A stretch of 56,549 bases of DNA from Muricoccus nepalensis (GTDB lineage: Bacteria > Pseudomonadota > Alphaproteobacteria > Acetobacterales > Acetobacteraceae). The notes beneath the pieces were generated by a model that was not told the origin of the DNA, did no database searches, and was given only the letters and a program-made list of their open reading frames with translations. The stretch lies in the NCBI RefSeq assembly GCF_006438825.1, contig NZ_RCZP01000033.1:1-56549 (forward strand), read 5' to 3'. Shown here piece by piece: positions 53,593 to 56,549 of the stretch (the first letter of the stretch is position 1; each line of letters begins with the position of its first letter). Both the position numbers and the translations under genes were made by a program.

Positions 53593-54683
53593 TTCGCCCG
53601 CTCACCTTCCTCTCGCTCATGGCCGCCGCGGGGGCCGGGCTTCACCTCTACGGCGTGAAGCACGAGGTCTCGCAGCTCGAGCGCACGCTGCGCGACACGG
53701 TGAAGCAGACCGAGCTTGCCCGCGAGCGCACGGCGGTGCTGCGCGCGGAGTGGGCGCTGCTGAACGAGCCCGAGCGCCTGCGCGCCGCCGCCACGCGCAA
53801 CCTTCCGCTCGACGTCATGCGGACCGAGCAGTTCGTGCGCCCCGCCGACCTCGAGCGCCGCCTTCCCGCCCCCGTCGCCTTCGCGGGCGCGCCGAGCCTC
53901 TTCGGGCCGGGCAGCGCGCAGGCGGCGGTGGCCTCGGCGGCCGACGCGGCGACGACCGCGACGCCCGCGTCCGCGGCGAGCACGGCGCCGATCGCGGCCG
54001 CGCTGGTGGCGGCGGCCAACGCCGCGGCGCGCGTCGCCCAGTCCGCGGTGACGCCGCCGGCCCAGGCCGCCCCCTCCGTCTCCGTCGTGCCCCTGCCCGC
54101 GCCGCCGCGCGCGCTGCAGATGGCCGTGGCGCGCCCGGCGGCCGAGCGCCCCGCGGAGAAGGCGCCCGAGCGGACGGCGGAGCGCGCCCCCGATCGCGCG
54201 CCGGCCCCGTCCCGCCCGGCGCTGCCCGAGCGCGGCGCGGCCGCGGAGCGCATGGCGGCGCCCGCGCTGCCGGCGCCGCCCCCGGCGCAGCCGGCCGAGG
54301 CGCGCCTGCCCGAGCCCCGTGGCCCCGAGACCCGGGCGCCGGAGGCGCGGCCGGCCGAGGCGAAGGCGCCGCGCGCGCTCGTCGCCCCCATCCGCCCGCT
54401 CGACCGCTCGACCGACATCCGCATGACCGAGCGCGAGGTGGACCGCATGAACCTCAGCGCGCCCCCGCAGCCGCCGGCGCTGCTGCGCACCGCCCTGCAT
54501 ATGCGCGCACCGGCCGCGGGCCCGGCGGGAGCCCCGGCGCCGGGCGTTGCCCAGACCCAAACCTCGGCCCGCTCCGGCGAGGCGGCCTCGGCGCTCGGGT
54601 CCGTCTTCGCGGGCCGCGCGGCGCTCGCGCCGCCGGTGCCGGTCGCCAGCGCCAACGCGGCGACGCCGGACCGCCGGCGGTGA
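53589..54683 (+). CDS. ftsL: cell division protein FtsL with long low-complexity C-terminal extension
   Basis: A 364-residue protein, about three times the usual FtsL (E. coli 121). The N-terminal membrane segment ([19 protein letters not shown], 5-23) and the coiled coil [25 protein letters not shown] (26-60) followed by [12 protein letters not shown] identify FtsL, which recruits the FtsQLB complex and activates FtsWI. From residue 95 on the sequence is Ala/Pro/Glu/Arg-rich, apart from a more complex island at about 269-306 ([20 protein letters not shown]). The extension could not be assigned to a family. Overlaps rsmH at its start and ftsI at its end. Confidence 0.85.
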   Translation: MIRPLTFLSLMAAAGAGLHLYGVKHEVSQLERTLRDTVKQTELARERTAVLRAEWALLNEPERLRAAATRNLPLDVMRTEQFVRPADLERRLPAPVAFAGAPSLFGPGSAQAAVASAADAATTATPASAASTAPIAAALVAAANAAARVAQSAVTPPAQAAPSVSVVPLPAPPRALQMAVARPAAERPAEKAPERTAERAPDRAPAPSRPALPERGAAAERMAAPALPAPPPAQPAEARLPEPRGPETRAPEARPAEAKAPRALVAPIRPLDRSTDIRMTEREVDRMNLSAPPQPPALLRTALHMRAPAAGPAGAPAPGVAQTQTSARSGEAASALGSVFAGRAALAPPVPVASANAATPDRRR

Positions 54684-54685
54684 CC

Positions 54686-56549
54686 ATGCCGGCCCCCGAC
54701 CCCCACGCGGCGCCCGCCTACCAGCTCCGCGAGCCGGTGCGGGCGGCGCGCGTGACGGATTCGCGCCGCAGCGCCCGCGCGGGCCAGCCCGACCTCGCCC
54801 GCCGCGCGATCCTCGAGCGCAGCCGCGGCCGCCTCGTTCTCGCCGCCGCCGGCTTCGGGCTGCTCTTCGGCGCCGTCGGGCTGAAGCTCTCCATCGCGAC
54901 GGTGCTCGACCCGCGCGAGCCGCGCCGCATGGCCGCGCGCGAGATGGCGACGGTGCCGCTGCCCGACCCCGTGACGGGGCGCGCCTCCATTACCGACCGC
55001 AACGGGGAGATCCTGGCGGTCTCGCTTCCGGTGACCGCGCTCTACGCCAACCCGCGCCAGATCGAGAACCCGGCGGAGGTCGCGGCCCGGCTCGCGCGCG
55101 TGCTGCCGCAGCTCGACCGCGACCGGCTGGTCGGGCGGCTCTCGGGCGAGCGGCAGTTCTCCTACCTCGCGCGCGCGCTGACGCCGCGCGAGAAGCAGGC
55201 GGTGAACGACCTCGGCATCGCCGGGCTGCACTTCGAGGAGGGCGAGCGCCGCTACTACCCGCAGGGGCGGGCCGCGGTGCACGTGCTCGGCAACGTCGAC
55301 GTGGACGGCGCGGGCCTGTCGGGCATGGAGCGCTACCACGACGAGCGCCTGCGCGCGCGGCCGCACGACCCGCTGCGGATCTCGGTCGACATCCGCGTGC
55401 AGCTCGCGCTGCGCGACGCCGTCGCGAAGGCGATCGACGAGTACACGGGCATCGGCGGCGCGGGGGTGGTGCTCGACATCAACACCGGCGAGGTCATCGC
55501 CATGGTGTCCCTGCCCGACTACGACGCGGGCGACATCGGCGCCGCCACGACCGAGCAGCGCTTCAACCGCGTGACCGTCGGCACCTACGAGCCCGGCTCC
55601 ACCTTCAAGCTTCTGACGGCCGCGGCGGCCCTCGAATACGGCACGGCCAACGTGGCCACGAGCAGCTTCAACGCCTCCGCCCCGATCCGCTACGGGCGCT
55701 TCACGATCAGCGACTACAAGGGCAAGGGGCGCTGGCTGAGCTTCCCCGAGGTGCTCGCCTACTCCTCCAACCTCGGCGCCGCGCACATGGCGCAGGGCTT
55801 CGGGCCCCAGCGGCAGCGCGAGTTCATGCAGCGCATGGGCATGCTCTCCCGCCAGGGGATCGAGATCACCGAGACGGCGCTGCCGCTGGTGCCGCCGGCG
55901 AACGGCTGGCGCGACATCAACATGATGACGATCTCCTTTGGCCACGGCATCTCGGTGACGCCGCTGCACGTCGTGACCGGCATCTCGGCCGTCGCCAACG
56001 GCGGCATCCTCCGCCAGCCGACGCTGCTCGCGCAGCCGCCCGGCACCGTCCGCGAGGGCACGCGCGTCATCAGCGAGCGCACGTCGGAGACCATGCGCCG
56101 CCTCATGCGGCTGGTGGTGACGGACGGCTCGGGCAAGGGCGCGGATGTCGCCGGCTACTTCGTCGGCGGCAAGACCGGCACGGCGCAGAAGACCGGCCCG
56201 CGCGGCGGCTACCTGCCGAACAAGCGCATCGCGGCCTTCGTCGGCGCCTTCCCGATGAACGCGCCGCGCTACGCCATCTACGTGATGGTGGACGAGCCGA
56301 ACCCGAACGCGCGCTCCCACGGCTACGCGACGGCGGGCTGGGTCGCGGCGCCGGCCGCAGGCGCGGTGATCGCGCGGATCGCGCCCGTGCTCGGCCTCGT
56401 GCCCGAGAACCCGCAGGAGCCCTCCATCCTCCAGGCCGTGAGCATCGGCCTGCAGCCGGGCCGCGCGCCGGCGCGCCCGCCCGGCGCCACCGCCTCCCCG
56501 GCCCCGCGCCCGGGCGCGCCCGCCGCCGCCCCGGTCGGCTCGCCGCCCG
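54686..56549 (+). CDS. ftsI: peptidoglycan D,D-transpeptidase FtsI (PBP3), 3' end outside window
   Basis: At least 621 codons are open to the edge; no stop is reached. A basic cytoplasmic tail is followed by a membrane anchor (LVLAAAGFGLLFGAVGL, about 51-67), the PBP dimerisation domain, and the transpeptidase domain with SxxK in PGSTFK (Ser305), SSN (360-362) and KTGT (496-499). It cross-links septal peptidoglycan. The tail after about 585 is Pro/Ala-rich. The ATG at 54686 was chosen; the GTG at 54680, overlapping the ftsL stop as GTGA, is in frame and equally plausible. Confidence 0.95.
   Translation, partial: MPAPDPHAAPAYQLREPVRAARVTDSRRSARAGQPDLARRAILERSRGRLVLAAAGFGLLFGAVGLKLSIATVLDPREPRRMAAREMATVPLPDPVTGRASITDRNGEILAVSLPVTALYANPRQIENPAEVAARLARVLPQLDRDRLVGRLSGERQFSYLARALTPREKQAVNDLGIAGLHFEEGERRYYPQGRAAVHVLGNVDVDGAGLSGMERYHDERLRARPHDPLRISVDIRVQLALRDAVAKAIDEYTGIGGAGVVLDINTGEVIAMVSLPDYDAGDIGAATTEQRFNRVTVGTYEPGSTFKLLTAAAALEYGTANVATSSFNASAPIRYGRFTISDYKGKGRWLSFPEVLAYSSNLGAAHMAQGFGPQRQREFMQRMGMLSRQGIEITETALPLVPPANGWRDINMMTISFGHGISVTPLHVVTGISAVANGGILRQPTLLAQPPGTVREGTRVISERTSETMRRLMRLVVTDGSGKGADVAGYFVGGKTGTAQKTGPRGGYLPNKRIAAFVGAFPMNAPRYAIYVMVDEPNPNARSHGYATAGWVAAPAAGAVIARIAPVLGLVPENPQEPSILQAVSIGLQPGRAPARPPGATASPAPRPGAPAAAPVGSPP

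Overview
The window is very GC-rich (roughly 70-75% by eye). It looks like chromosome of an alphaproteobacterium, most likely an Acetobacteraceae/Roseomonas-type organism. The best evidence is a circularly permuted two-piece tmRNA gene next to an alphaproteobacterial SspB gene, RNase P RNA directly upstream of mraZ-rsmH-ftsL-ftsI, the hflK-hflC-Do protease block divergent from mrp, and a fused indolepyruvate oxidoreductase. I see no phage, insertion sequence, integrase or CRISPR array. The genus is an inference from gene content, not from a comparison.

Layout. 1-3.4 kb: the start of a succinate-semialdehyde-type dehydrogenase (-), then a forward cluster of fumarylacetoacetase, cyclase-family hydrolase and Bug/TctC binding protein. 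3.4-7.4 kb: amino-sugar genes glmU-glmS (-) and a phosphoglycolate phosphatase (+). 7.4-14.6 kb: mixed envelope, transport and peptidase genes, tRNA-Val(CAC), a secreted EF-hand protein and an acyl-CoA dehydrogenase. 14.6-18.6 kb: a fused indolepyruvate oxidoreductase divergent from an Lrp/AsnC regulator, with a strong dyad between them. 18.6-20.4 kb: a cadherin/Calx-beta-like protein split by a 21-copy 12-bp repeat (SPPV)n. 21-29 kb: SCO protein, serA, a sugar-acid operon (IlvD/Edd dehydratase plus polyol dehydrogenase), a UgpB-like binding protein and an amidase. 29-38 kb: Do-type protease, hflC, hflK, mrp, a Tat-exported M20 hydrolase, an SDR, thyX and a DUF3237 protein.

38.8-45.3 kb: ssrA-sspB, then class I fumarase, RidA, VOC protein, D-threonine-aldolase-family enzyme, class II fumarase and a ribbon-helix-helix protein. 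45.3-51.2 kb: AsmA-like protein, TerB-DnaJ protein, peptidoglycan amidase and an SsuA-like binding protein. 51.4 kb to the end: rnpB and the start of the division/cell-wall cluster, with ftsI running off the right edge.

Functional links: ssrA makes the degradation tag that SspB delivers to ClpXP. HflK/HflC is the usual FtsH-modulating membrane complex and sits with a periplasmic protease. glmU/glmS feed UDP-GlcNAc to the cell wall that the dcw genes build. The PLP enzyme between the two fumarases may generate an enamine that RidA would hydrolyse. Four periplasmic binding proteins lack transporter partners here. Many very long open frames lie opposite the real genes; these are composition artefacts and are not annotated.
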